Positions 37,423 to 46,014 are shown, numbered from the stretch's first letter. The stretch: DNA of 64,000 nt from RYN-230 sp963834705 (GCA_963834705.1 CAWICV010000001.1:372001-436000); one strand, 5' to 3'. Notes: generated from the sequence alone by a model not told the origin. Numbers and translations are program-made.

Positions 37423-38182
37423 CGTCGTCCTCCGCAGTGCCGAGATAGGCGTCCAGGACCTTCGGGTCGGTCCGGACCACGCTGGGTGGCCCGGAGACCA
37501 CCGCGCTCCCGTAGTCCAGGACGGTGACCTTGTCGCACAGTCCCATCACGAAATCCATGTTGTGCTCCACGATGAGGAACGTGGTGCCCTGCTCGTTGAG
37601 CTGCCGGATCCGGTCCGCGATCATCGTGATCAGGGTCGGGTTAACCCCGCCGGCCTGCTCGTCCAGCAGCACGATCGACGGGCTGGCCATCAGCACGTAG
37701 GACAGTTCGAGCAGCTTGCGCTGGCCGTAGGACAGCGTCTCGGCCAGCGCGCCCGCGTGGTGGGCGATGCTGGTGAACTCGAGCAGTTCCATGGCCCGGC
37801 GCCGGGTGGCCGGGCCGCCGGCCCGGGCCAGCGGGTTGCGCAGCCGACCCTGCCCCCGCTCGTGGTGCTGGGCGGCGACGATCATGTTCTCCATCACGGT
37901 GAGCCGGGAGAACACCCGGGTGAGCTGGAAGGTGCGGCCGATGCCGGCCGCGAACACCTTGTCCGGCGCGGCGTTGGTGATCTGCTTGCCGCCCAGGTAG
38001 ACCTGGCCGTGGTCCACCCGCTCATAGCCGGTGATCACGTTGAACAGCGTGGTCTTGCCCGACCCGTTGGGGCCGATCAGGCCGGTGATGCTGCCCTCGT
38101 CCACCTCGATCGAGGCCTCGCTCAGCGCCTGCACCCCGCCGAACGCCTTGCTCACCGCGTCGGTGCTCAGCAGCACGCTCAT
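37403..38182 (-). CDS. livG: LIV-type ABC transporter ATPase LivG
   Basis: A 259-aa ATPase: Walker A GPNGSGKTTLFNVITG, signature LSYGQRKLLELSYVL (LivG-type LSYGQ), Walker B IVLLDEQAGGVNPTL and H-loop FLIVEHNMDFVM. The Asp after Walker B is followed by Glu-Gln rather than Glu-Pro. It pairs with LivF. It begins at ATG 38182, overlapping livM by 4 bp, and ends with an acidic DDDDIPVG tail. Confidence 0.93.
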   Translation of the reverse strand: MSVLLSTDAVSKAFGGVQALSEASIEVDEGSITGLIGPNGSGKTTLFNVITGYERVDHGQVYLGGKQITNAAPDKVFAAGIGRTFQLTRVFSRLTVMENMIVAAQHHERGQGRLRNPLARAGGPATRRRAMELLEFTSIAHHAGALAETLSYGQRKLLELSYVLMASPSIVLLDEQAGGVNPTLITMIADRIRQLNEQGTTFLIVEHNMDFVMGLCDKVTVLDYGSAVVSGPPSVVRTDPKVLDAYLGTAEDDDDIPVG

Positions 38183-39303
38183 CGCACGCTCCCCGTCCTG
38201 GCGCCGGAATCACTGGACGGCGCGCTGGCCGCTGGGGCCGCGCCGCCCGGGGTGGGCTGGCCGCGGCGCTCCCGGATCGCCTGCCACCGGGTCAGCAGCT
38301 CTTTCCCGGTCGGGATGATGCCGCGGGGCAGGAGCAGGATCACCGCGAGGAAGATCGCGCCCAGCGAGATCTCGGCGACAAAGCCGTTGGTGTACGTGAT
38401 CGCTTCCCACTGCTGCAGCGGCTCCAGGATGAGCGCGCCGAGCACCGGCCCGGCCAGCGTGCCGAACCCGCCGAGGAAACCCATCAGGGCCACGGACAGG
38501 TCGAAGTTCGGGTCGAACACCGTCTCCGGGAGAGCCTGGCCGATGAAGAACCACCACAGCCCGCCGATCATCCCGGTGATGAACGCGGAGATGATGAACG
38601 CGCTGAGCTTGGTCCGCATGGTCCGGACGCCGAGCCCGCGGGCCCGGTCCTCGTCGTCCCGGATGGCCAGCAGCCGGAGGCCGAACCGGGAGTTACGGAT
38701 CAGCCAGGCCAGCACGATCGAGCCCACCGCGATGATGAGCGCGACGTAGTAGAACGGGTTGTTGTAGTCGGCCGCGTTCCACAGGAAGAAGGGTGTGCTG
38801 AGGCCCTGGTTACCTCCGGTGAAGGCGAAGTTGTAGGCCATCAGCTGGAAGATGAAGAAGATCGCAATGGTGATGACCACGAACGTGTGCCGCCGCACCC
38901 GCAGCGCGATCAGCCCGAACGGCACCGCGACCACCGCAGCGGCCAGCCCACCCAGCGGCAGCAGCGCGAAAATCGTGCCGCCGATCACCTTCCAGTGCGT
39001 GGTCAGCAACCCCACCGTGTACGCCCCGGTGCCGAAGAACACCGCGTGACCCAGCGAGATATAGCCGGAGAACCCGGAGAACATGTTCCACGCGGTCACC
39101 GCGGCCACGAAGATCAGCGTGTCCACGGCGAACTGGGTGTACAGCGCGTTCGTGATGACCAGCGGGAAGATGACCGCGATGACGAGCAGTACGGCCAGGC
39201 TGCCCAGCCGGATCAGCGTGCCTGGCCGGCCATCCGGCAGCAGGCTGGCCCGGGCCGGCTCGGTGCTCACCAGATCGGTACTCATAGGGGACGGCGTGGT
39301 CAT
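38179..39303 (-). CDS. livM: LIV-type ABC transporter permease LivM
   Basis: A 374-aa permease with about ten hydrophobic helices. The LivM hallmarks are present: NMFSGFSGYISLGHAVFFGT, the ATPase-contact loop SRFGLRLLAIRDDEDRARGL and GFLGGFGTLAGPVLGALILE. It ends in a Pro/Ala-rich cytoplasmic tail. ATG 39303 overlaps livH (ATGA). Confidence 0.94.
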   Translation of the reverse strand: MTTPSPMSTDLVSTEPARASLLPDGRPGTLIRLGSLAVLLVIAVIFPLVITNALYTQFAVDTLIFVAAVTAWNMFSGFSGYISLGHAVFFGTGAYTVGLLTTHWKVIGGTIFALLPLGGLAAAVVAVPFGLIALRVRRHTFVVITIAIFFIFQLMAYNFAFTGGNQGLSTPFFLWNAADYNNPFYYVALIIAVGSIVLAWLIRNSRFGLRLLAIRDDEDRARGLGVRTMRTKLSAFIISAFITGMIGGLWWFFIGQALPETVFDPNFDLSVALMGFLGGFGTLAGPVLGALILEPLQQWEAITYTNGFVAEISLGAIFLAVILLLPRGIIPTGKELLTRWQAIRERRGQPTPGGAAPAASAPSSDSGARTGSVR

Positions 39304-40184
39304 TGGGCCCTCGCCTCCTTCCTGCCGAGCACGCCCTGTGGCCGGATGGCCAGCACCAGCACCAGCGCGCCGTAGAACACCACCACCGACCAGCTGGGCG
39401 ACCAGACGACGTCAACCACCGCTTCCAGCGTGATCATGAAGATGGCGGCCAGCATGGCCCCGGCGATGCTGCCCATGCCGCCCAGGATGATGATGGCCAG
39501 TAGCCGGGAGATGAGGTCATACCCGGTGTTCGGGTTGAACCCGCCCCCGGTGGCCCCGAACACCATGCCGCCCACCGCGGTGACGGCTACGCCGACGCCG
39601 AACGTGAGCATCTGCACCCGGTTCACGTTGATGCCGACGATCCGGGCCGCCGTCTGGTCCTGCATGGTGGCGCGGATCGTCCGGCCGAACTGGGTCCGGT
39701 ACAGCATGAAGTAGACGCCCGCGACCAGCAGCACGGCCAGCGCGAACCCGTAGATGTAGATGTAATCCAGGTAGAAGCCGAACACCTTCGGCCCGGACTG
39801 GACGTACGAGGCGTTCAGGTTCACGTAGTTGGAGCCGAAGATGAGGTACAGCACCCCCTCGAGGATGATCGCTACCGCGTAGGTGGCGAGCAGCGACATG
39901 GAGGTGCGCTCCCGGCCGCGCAGCGGCCTGATGAAGGCCCACTGGATCGCGATCCCGACCAGGAACATGGCCGGGACGGTCACCAGCAGGCCGACGAACA
40001 GGTCGAGATGCAGGTGCACGGAGAGCACGTAGCTGAGGTAGGCGCCGAGCACGACCAGGATGCCCTGGGCAATATTGATGATGTCGAGCACGCCGAAGAT
40101 CAGTGTCAGCCCGACCGCCATCAGCGCGTAGACACCGCCGCCGAGAATGCCGTCGACGATGGCTTCGGTGAGTTCGCGTCCCAT
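39300..40184 (-). CDS. livH: LIV-type ABC transporter permease LivH
   Basis: A 294-aa permease starting MGRELTEAIVDGILGGGVYA, with LMAVGLTLIFGVLDIINIAQ and the conserved TQFGRTIRATMQDQTAARIV loop and IILGGMGSIAGAMLAAIFM. The start at ATG 40184 fits the family; the longer open frame to 40430 runs over the binding-protein gene. It is followed immediately by livM, livG and livF and preceded by two binding-protein genes. Confidence 0.94.
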   Translation of the reverse strand: MGRELTEAIVDGILGGGVYALMAVGLTLIFGVLDIINIAQGILVVLGAYLSYVLSVHLHLDLFVGLLVTVPAMFLVGIAIQWAFIRPLRGRERTSMSLLATYAVAIILEGVLYLIFGSNYVNLNASYVQSGPKVFGFYLDYIYIYGFALAVLLVAGVYFMLYRTQFGRTIRATMQDQTAARIVGINVNRVQMLTFGVGVAVTAVGGMVFGATGGGFNPNTGYDLISRLLAIIILGGMGSIAGAMLAAIFMITLEAVVDVVWSPSWSVVVFYGALVLVLAIRPQGVLGRKEARAQ

Positions 40185-40260
40185 CCTTGGTTCATGCCCT
40201 TCATCCTGCTGGCTAGTTGTGATTTGGTGATGGGCCGCGCCACGCTGCCAGCCGGCGTGC

Positions 40261-41523
40261 TCAGCCCTGCCAGTTCGCCGGCTTGACCGCCTCGGGCTGA
40301 ACCGAGCCCCCACCGGCGGGCAGCACCTGCACGAACTGGCCGTTCTGCCACTGGAAGATGAATTTCTGCGACACGGCGTTCTCGCCCTGATTGTTGAACT
40401 TCTGCGGGCCCACCACCGTCTGGACGACATGGTGGTGCAGGTAGGCGTTGACCGTTGTGTTACTTAGGCTGTGCGCCCCGGTGATGCCGGCGGCCAGCAC
40501 CTCGCCGGCCGAGTACGCCTCGGCCACATCAGCGTTGATGTCGCTGGTGGTGCCGCCGAACTTGGCGATGTAGTCCTGCACCATGACATGGCTCAGCGCG
40601 TTCTGCATGCCGCCGAACCACCCATCCGGCACCATGATTGCCTCGGAGGCGGCCAGGCCCACGTGATGCAGGAATTCCTCACCCTGGTCGGGGCCGGACG
40701 ACGCGATCATGATCTTGGGCGTGAAATGGTCCGCCTCGAACGTATGGATGAACGTGAGCAGGCTCGGCACGTCCACCGTGCCCAGCGCCACCAGTTGCGG
40801 GTGCTGAGCCGCCACCTGGTTCGCGATAGTGACCAGATTGGAATCGTTCGCGTTGACGGTGACCGGATGGTGCGAGTAATAGACGGTCTTGACGCCGCCT
40901 GCCGCCAGCAGCCGGGCCGCGGTCTGCACCGGCGGATCAGCGAACGGGTCGAACACCATCGGGTAGGCCGCCGTGGTGGGCCGCTGGGCGCCGTGCAGCG
41001 ACAGAACCCACTGGGCGAACGGCACCATCTGGTCCACCACGGGCACATTGGTGCTGAGCATGTAGGGGTCGTTCAGATGGAAGACGCCCGGGGCGGCCGC
41101 GGATCCAGCAGGCAGCATGTAGTGGTATTTCTCGGTGACCTGGCCGGCCGGGATAGTCAGCAGCGAGGAGAACGGGGCCATCGTGAAGGCCACGTGGTCC
41201 TGGGTGATCAGCTGCCTATAGTCCCGGCCGGTGGTGTCCGGGTCGCTCTTGTCGTCGACGATCTTCAGCTGCACCGGCCGGCCGAGCAGGCCGCCGTTGG
41301 CATTGACGTCGCTCTGCCACAGCTGGTATCCGTGTTCGGTCGCGATGCCGTCCGCCGAGAACTGGCCGGACAACGGCAGCGAGATGCCGACGACGATCGG
41401 CTTGGCCCCGCTGCTGGCGGAGCCGGTGGTGCTGGCATTACCACTGCCGCACGCGGCCAGCGTCAGCGCGGTTACCGCGCCAGCGGCAGCGAGCAGCGAG
41501 AACCTGGCGCGGTCGCGCCTCAT
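40261..41523 (-). CDS. ABC transporter substrate-binding lipoprotein 1 (LIV-BP family)
   Basis: A 420-aa periplasmic-binding-protein fold lipoprotein. The signal peptide ends in LTLAACGSG, a lipobox with Cys near residue 23 for Lgt. The mature part starts KPIVVGISLPLSGQFSADGI, the LIV-BP N-lobe. Overall it is clearly similar to the next gene (shared FGGTTSDINADVAEAYSAGE and FIFQWQ...FVQVLPA). ATG 41523 has GGAAGGGAG just upstream. It is probably the extracytoplasmic receptor for LivHMGF; the ligand is unknown. Confidence 0.93.
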   Translation of the reverse strand: MRRDRARFSLLAAAGAVTALTLAACGSGNASTTGSASSGAKPIVVGISLPLSGQFSADGIATEHGYQLWQSDVNANGGLLGRPVQLKIVDDKSDPDTTGRDYRQLITQDHVAFTMAPFSSLLTIPAGQVTEKYHYMLPAGSAAAPGVFHLNDPYMLSTNVPVVDQMVPFAQWVLSLHGAQRPTTAAYPMVFDPFADPPVQTAARLLAAGGVKTVYYSHHPVTVNANDSNLVTIANQVAAQHPQLVALGTVDVPSLLTFIHTFEADHFTPKIMIASSGPDQGEEFLHHVGLAASEAIMVPDGWFGGMQNALSHVMVQDYIAKFGGTTSDINADVAEAYSAGEVLAAGITGAHSLSNTTVNAYLHHHVVQTVVGPQKFNNQGENAVSQKFIFQWQNGQFVQVLPAGGGSVQPEAVKPANWQG

Positions 41524-41633
41524 CGGGTTTCTCCCTTCCGGTGGCCATGCCGGGGCACCCGGCCGCTCTGGGTGGGTGCCCCGGTGCGCGGAGCGCACAT
41601 GGCATTCATCCGGCACCGTATGCCTTCGCCAGC

Positions 41634-41663
41634 CTGAGTTCGGCCCAAATGGGCCGAACTCAG
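41634..41663. terminator. Perfect hairpin between the two binding-protein genes
   Basis: CTGAGTTCGGCCCA (41634-41647) and its exact complement TGGGCCGAACTCAG (41650-41663) flank a 2-base AA. It lies in the 180-bp gap after the upstream binding-protein gene and before the downstream one. It could be a terminator, attenuator or mRNA stabiliser that sets the ratio of receptor to permease. Confidence 0.6.
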
Positions 41664-41703
41664 CCTGGCCGCCATATGCCGCCCCGCGCACCGCACCGTC
41701 AGC

Positions 41704-42963
41704 TCAGCTGCCCCAGTTGGGCTTGGGGTTGACAATCGATACCGAGCCGGTCGCGCTGGCCGGCAGCACCTGGACGAACTTGCTGCCCTTCTGCCACTGG
41801 AAGATGAACTTGGAGGCCACCACGTTCTCACCGTTGCTGGCGAACTTGGCCGGTCCCTGCACGGTCTGGAGCGTCACGCCGCTGTGCAGGTAGTGGATGA
41901 TCTTCGAGTTTTCCAGGCTCTTGGTCGCCTTGACCGCGGCGGCCAGGACCTCACCCACCGAGTAGCCTTCGGCCACGTCCGCGTTGATGTCCGACGCGGT
42001 GCCGCCGTACTTGGCGATGTAGGCCTTGACCATGGCCTGGCTGAGCGCGTTGGGCTCGCCGCCGTACCACCCGTTCGGCACCATGATCCCGGTGGCGTTG
42101 CTCGCCCCGACCGCGCTCAGGAACGCCTGGCCCTGGTCCGGGCCCGCCGATGCGGCGAAGATCTTCGGGTTGTAGTGCTGCTGCCGGAACGCGGTGATGA
42201 ACGCGTTGGCGGTGGGCACGTCCACCGAGCCCAGCACCACCATCTGCGCCCCGGTGGCCGCCACCGCGTCGGCGCCCGCCTTGTAGTCCGGGTTCTCCGC
42301 CGGGAAGACCTTCGAGTAGACCGTCTTGACCCCGGCCTTCTGCAGGATGGCCTGTGCCGTCTCGGTCATCGGGTCGGCAAACGGGTCGTTAACCTGCGGG
42401 TAAGCGGCGGTCTTCGGGCGCTCACTGGCCGGCAGCGAGGCCACCCAGTCAGCGAACGGCACCAGCTGGTCGGCGACCGGCGGGCTGACCGCGAAGAGGT
42501 TCGGCAGGTTGAGCTGGAAGACGGCCGGCCCGCCGCCCGCCCCCTCGGGGAACGCGTAACCGTAGCGCGCCGCCACCTTCGCGGCCGGCACGGTCAGCAG
42601 CGTGGAGAACGGCCCGAAGACGAAGTTCACCTTTTGCTGGGCGATCAGCTTGGTGTAGTTGGTGGTCACTGTGGTCGGGCTGCTCTGGTCGTTCTCGAAG
42701 ACCATCTTGACCTGGCGGCCGAGCAGTCCGCCGTGACTGTTGGTGTAGCTCGCCCACAAGTCGTAGCCACGCTGGAACGCCTGGCCGTCGGCGGAGAAGT
42801 CACCGGTCAGCGACAGTGACGTGCCGATGGTGATTGGCGTTTTGCTGCTGCCCGATGATGATGAGTTGTTACTGCCGCCGCTGCTACTGCAAGCGGCCAG
42901 GACCATAGCCGCGGCAGCGGCCACGGCCGGGATAGCCAAGAACCGGGTGCGGTGAGGTTTCAT
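41704..42963 (-). CDS. ABC transporter substrate-binding lipoprotein 2 (LIV-BP family)
   Basis: A 419-aa lipoprotein with signal MKPHRTRFLAIPAVAAAAAM and lipobox VLAACSSSGG, followed by a Ser/Gly/Asn linker and the LIV-BP core (PITIGTSLSLTGDFSADGQA). It is paralogous to the neighbouring binding protein, sharing the C-terminal YGGTASDINADVAEGYSVGE block. GGAAGGAGG precedes ATG 42963. Two receptors for one permease may widen the substrate range. Confidence 0.93.
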   Translation of the reverse strand: MKPHRTRFLAIPAVAAAAAMVLAACSSSGGSNNSSSSGSSKTPITIGTSLSLTGDFSADGQAFQRGYDLWASYTNSHGGLLGRQVKMVFENDQSSPTTVTTNYTKLIAQQKVNFVFGPFSTLLTVPAAKVAARYGYAFPEGAGGGPAVFQLNLPNLFAVSPPVADQLVPFADWVASLPASERPKTAAYPQVNDPFADPMTETAQAILQKAGVKTVYSKVFPAENPDYKAGADAVAATGAQMVVLGSVDVPTANAFITAFRQQHYNPKIFAASAGPDQGQAFLSAVGASNATGIMVPNGWYGGEPNALSQAMVKAYIAKYGGTASDINADVAEGYSVGEVLAAAVKATKSLENSKIIHYLHSGVTLQTVQGPAKFASNGENVVASKFIFQWQKGSKFVQVLPASATGSVSIVNPKPNWGS

Positions 42964-43065
42964 CCGGTCCTCCTTCCAGTTCAGGAATCTCCTGTGGATT
43001 GGCCAGGTACAGCCGCGCGCGGCGGGGAACCGGTGGCTGCAAGGGGGGCTGGCCGGGACAGTGGC

Positions 43066-44031
43066 TCACGGTACTGCATTGGCTTCACTGCTGCCGGGCT
43101 GGCCGAGACCGTCGGAGATGTCGGAGTTTTCACTCACCAACTCCAGGCCGGCCGACTGGGCTTCTTGCTCGATCAGGGCAGCGAAATCCTGCTCGCCGAA
43201 ACCACGGCCAATAAGCGCCTGGATCATCTGGTGCACCAGCGACGCGACCGGGAGCGGGACTTCGTGCTCCCGGCCTGCGGCCAGGCCGAGGTCAAAGTCC
43301 TTGCGCAGCAGGGTGGCGGTAAAGGTCGGATGAAAGTCCAGGTTGACGAAGGCCGGCGATTTGTAACGAGTAAACGGCGAACCCATCACACTTTTGTTAA
43401 GGCAGCTGAGGAACGCCTCCCGGCTGACGCCGCTCTTCTGGGCCAGGATCGTCACTTCGGCCAGCGACTGGGTCACGACGCCGAGGAAGAGATTATGGCA
43501 AAGCTTTACCGTCCGGGCCAGTTCTCCCTCGCCGACATATGTCGCGCCCGCGCCGAGCAGGTCGAGGTATGGCCGGGCCAGATCAAAGGCGGCCTGGGGC
43601 CCGGACACGGCCAGCGTGAGCTGGCCCACACTGGCCACCCTGGGGTTGCCCATCACCGGCGCGGCCAGCAGGTCGGTGCCCCGTGCGGCCAGTTTCCCGC
43701 GGATCTGCCCGGACACGTCGGCCGAGACGGTCGAGCAGTCGACGAGGACCCGTGGCGACGCCTCGCCCGAGGTCAGCCCGCCGTCGCCGAGTACCGCGTC
43801 GATCAGGTCCTGCGGCGTGCCGACGGTGGTGAACACGATGTCCCGGCTGCCCAGTTCCGCGGGCGAGGAGACCACCTTGGCGCCGAGTGCGGCCAGTGGC
43901 TCGGCCTTGGCCCGGGTCCGGTTGTAGACGGCGACGTCACAGCCCGCCGCCAGCAGTCGCTGCACCAGTTCGGAACCCATCCGCCCGGTACCCAGCCAGC
44001 CCAGGCGCAGTTCGTCACCGTGCTCTGCCAT
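43066..44031 (-). CDS. NAD(P)-dependent beta-hydroxyacid dehydrogenase (3-HIBDH family)
   Basis: A 321-aa protein. The N-terminal Rossmann motif is LGWLGTGRMGSELVQRLL; VDCSTVSADVSGQIR, APVMGNPRVASVGQLTLAVS and GELARTVKLCHNLFLG (the catalytic Lys) complete the 3-hydroxyisobutyrate/tartronate-semialdehyde reductase pattern. ATG 44031 has GAGGGGTGA 6 bases upstream and is preferred over 44103, which lies beyond the operator region. It is the first gene after the LacI regulator and presumably reduces a semialdehyde produced by the cluster. Confidence 0.92.
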   Translation of the reverse strand: MAEHGDELRLGWLGTGRMGSELVQRLLAAGCDVAVYNRTRAKAEPLAALGAKVVSSPAELGSRDIVFTTVGTPQDLIDAVLGDGGLTSGEASPRVLVDCSTVSADVSGQIRGKLAARGTDLLAAPVMGNPRVASVGQLTLAVSGPQAAFDLARPYLDLLGAGATYVGEGELARTVKLCHNLFLGVVTQSLAEVTILAQKSGVSREAFLSCLNKSVMGSPFTRYKSPAFVNLDFHPTFTATLLRKDFDLGLAAGREHEVPLPVASLVHQMIQALIGRGFGEQDFAALIEQEAQSAGLELVSENSDISDGLGQPGSSEANAVP

Positions 44032-44049
44032 CGGGTCACCCCTCGCACT

Positions 44050-44063
44050 GACAATCGTTTGCA
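44050..44063. promoter_or_regulatory. Candidate LacI-family operator
   Basis: GACAATCGTTTGCA matches the LacI-family consensus TGNAANCGNTTNCA at 8 of the 10 fixed positions, centred on CG. It lies 18 bp before the dehydrogenase start, in the 97-bp gap downstream of the cluster's own LacI gene. Confidence 0.5.
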
Positions 44064-44069
44064 TGAAGC

Positions 44070-44085
44070 CTGACTTATGTGTCAG
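44070..44085. promoter_or_regulatory. Short inverted repeat upstream of the dehydrogenase
   Basis: CTGAC and GTCAG flank a TTATGT spacer, within an AT-rich stretch that also holds TATAGATCTAGAT on the minus strand. It is a possible second operator or promoter element next to the candidate LacI site. Confidence 0.35.
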
Positions 44086-44128
44086 TCCACTGTCAACCGA
44101 CATGATCTAGATCTATACCGCATTTTCC

Positions 44129-45217
44129 TCACCGGGCCTCGGGGACGGCCGCGGTGGCGGGTGCCCCGTCCACCGCGAGCTCGCCGCTGGCCGGGCCCCG
44201 GACCGGGCCGGTGGAACCGCGCACCACCAGCTCGGGGGCGAGGAACAGCACCTTGACCGGGCCGGTGTGCCCGGCGATCCGCTCCAGCAGCAGCTGGGCG
44301 GCCTCGGTGCCCACCTGGTAGTGCGGGAAGCGGATGGTGGTCAGCGGCGGGCGCAGCCGGTCGATGAACGGCATGTCGTTGAAGCCGACCACCGAGATGT
44401 CCTGCGGGCAGCGCAGGGCGGTCTCGTCCAGCGCGGCGTAGCAGCCGACCGCGAGCATGTCGTTGCCCGCCGCCACCGCGGTGCAGCCGGCGTCCCGGTG
44501 CATCAGGAGCTGGGCGCAGCGGTGCCCCTCCTCGATGGTGAACGACCGGGCGGTCACGATCAGGTCCGGGTCCGGCTGCAGGCCGTGTGCTTCCATCGCG
44601 GCCAGGAAGCCGCGGTAGCGGGCCAGCCCGGTGGACACCTCCTGCGGGCCGGCCAGGTGCGCGATCCGGGTGTGCCCGAGCTGGGCCAGGTGGGCCACGG
44701 CCATCCGGATGCCGCGCTCGTTGTCCACCGAGACCGAGGGCAGGCTGTAGTCGTCGGCCAGCCGGTTCATCAGCACCACCGGCAGGTCGGCCCGGGCCGA
44801 CTCGGCCAGCAACGGGTCGCCCAGGTGCACGGTGGCCAGCACCAGGCCGTCCACATGCCGGGCGCGCATCTGCTCGAACAGCATCCGCTCCCGGTCCGCG
44901 TCACCGTCGGTGTTGCCGATCAGCGCCACGTAGCCAGCCGCGGCCAGCCGGTCCTCGATGCCCCGCACGATCGGCGGGAACAGCGGGTTGTTCAGGTCCG
45001 GGATGAGCACCCCGATGCTGTGCGAGCGGCGGGTGCGCAGGCTGCGGGCCACCGTGTTGGGCCGGTAGCCGAGCTCGGCGGCGGCCTCCAGTACCCGGGC
45101 GGCGGTGTCCTCCCGGACCAGCAGCCGGGTCTCCGGGTTGAGCGCGCGGGACGCGGTGGCCGGGTGAACCCGGGCCCGCGCGGCCACGTCTTTCAAGGTC
45201 ACTGGTGGGTCGGCCAT
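44129..45217 (-). CDS. LacI-family transcriptional regulator
   Basis: A 362-aa regulator. The N-terminal HTH and hinge are VTLKDVAARARVHPATASRA, LNPETRLLVREDTAARVLEA and LGYRPNTVARSLRTRRSHSI. The periplasmic-binding-like domain follows (GVLIPDLNNPLFPPIVRGIE, VVGFNDMPFIDRLRPPLTTI). I chose ATG 45217 because residues before it precede the HTH. It heads the 30-45 kb minus-strand locus, and a candidate LacI operator lies just downstream, in front of the dehydrogenase gene. Its inducer is likely the imported compound or a derivative. Confidence 0.92.
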   Translation of the reverse strand: MADPPVTLKDVAARARVHPATASRALNPETRLLVREDTAARVLEAAAELGYRPNTVARSLRTRRSHSIGVLIPDLNNPLFPPIVRGIEDRLAAAGYVALIGNTDGDADRERMLFEQMRARHVDGLVLATVHLGDPLLAESARADLPVVLMNRLADDYSLPSVSVDNERGIRMAVAHLAQLGHTRIAHLAGPQEVSTGLARYRGFLAAMEAHGLQPDPDLIVTARSFTIEEGHRCAQLLMHRDAGCTAVAAGNDMLAVGCYAALDETALRCPQDISVVGFNDMPFIDRLRPPLTTIRFPHYQVGTEAAQLLLERIAGHTGPVKVLFLAPELVVRGSTGPVRGPASGELAVDGAPATAAVPEAR

Positions 45218-45273
45218 CGCCCGCCACCCCGATTCCCTGGTGCTTTCAGTACGCACATCACAAGGAATGGTAT

Positions 45274-45384
45274 CTATCCCTGCACTCGATTGCTTGCCGT
45301 AACCACGGGCTGGGTTGCCGTGGACGGCGCCGAACCAGACACGCGGGCCAGATACCCGGCAGCGGCCAGCATGACACCGGCCAT
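45274..45384 (-). CDS. Possible 36-aa ORF coupled to the ArsR-like regulator
   Basis: The ATG overlaps the regulator's stop (TGATG). The peptide MAGVMLAAAGYLARVSGSAP then STATQPVVTASNRVQG has one short hydrophobic stretch and then loses coding character. It may be the remnant of a downstream transporter gene, or chance. Confidence 0.25.
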   Translation of the reverse strand: MAGVMLAAAGYLARVSGSAPSTATQPVVTASNRVQG

Positions 45385-45980
45385 CAGTCCGCGCCGGGCG
45401 GCTCGTCGATCGGGAAGCCGAACGCCAGCACCTCGAACCGCAGGCTGCCCGGCGGGCGCAGGGCCGGGTCGTCGTTCCGGTTCCGGTACCGCTCCCACAG
45501 GGCGTGCGTGTCGCTGGCCAGCTGAACCGCTTCGGCGGCGGTCAGGTACAGCACCCGCTCCGAGGCGATCGAGGCCTCCTGCCACTCGGCCGGGAAGCCG
45601 AGCGCCCGCCGGAGCCGGGCCTTGGCCCGGTCCAGCCACCGGTCAATCCATACCGTGGCGGCCGCTTCCACGGCCAGCCGGCTCTCCGGGTCGGGCCAGG
45701 GCGGCCTGAGCTCCAGGGTGCGGTACTTCAGCCGCCACGGCCGCTCCCGGCCGCGGCCGCCGCCCGCCTCTTCCACGAACCCGTACTTGGCCAGCGTGCG
45801 CAGGTGGAACGCGCAGTTGGCGGGCGACTCGCCGAGCAGCTCGCTGGCCTGGGTGGCGGTCAGCGTCCTGGACTCGCTCTGCTCCATCGCCTCGAGCAGG
45901 GACATCCGGACCGGGTGCGCGAGGGCCCGGATCATCCGTGAGCCAGTAACAGCCAGATGTGGGCGAGTGTCGGAAGACAT
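45384..45980 (-). CDS. ArsR-like (HTH_20) winged-helix regulator
   Basis: A 198-aa protein. The N-terminal MIRALAHPVRMSLLEAMEQS, TLTATQASELLGESPANCAF and HLRTLAKYGFVEEAGGGRGR form an ArsR-type winged helix with no metal-binding cysteines. The C-terminal helical domain has a long ERVLYLTAAEAVQLASDTHA segment. A palindrome with 18-bp arms overlaps its start codon and lies in front of the divergent alpha-mannosidase gene, so autorepression and mannosidase control are likely. Confidence 0.88.
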   Translation of the reverse strand: MSSDTRPHLAVTGSRMIRALAHPVRMSLLEAMEQSESRTLTATQASELLGESPANCAFHLRTLAKYGFVEEAGGGRGRERPWRLKYRTLELRPPWPDPESRLAVEAAATVWIDRWLDRAKARLRRALGFPAEWQEASIASERVLYLTAAEAVQLASDTHALWERYRNRNDDPALRPPGSLRFEVLAFGFPIDEPPGAD

Positions 45981-46014
45981 GTTTCGAAATATTAGCTTCG
46001 AAACATGTCTTCCG
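45971..46014. promoter_or_regulatory. Long palindromic operator between the ArsR-like and mannosidase genes
   Basis: CGGAAGACATGTTTCGAA (45971-45988) and its exact reverse complement (45997-46014) flank ATATTAGC. The left arm contains the regulator's start codon (complement of 45978-45980). The element ends 33 bp before the mannosidase start. It is the AT-richest part of this region. Confidence 0.75.
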
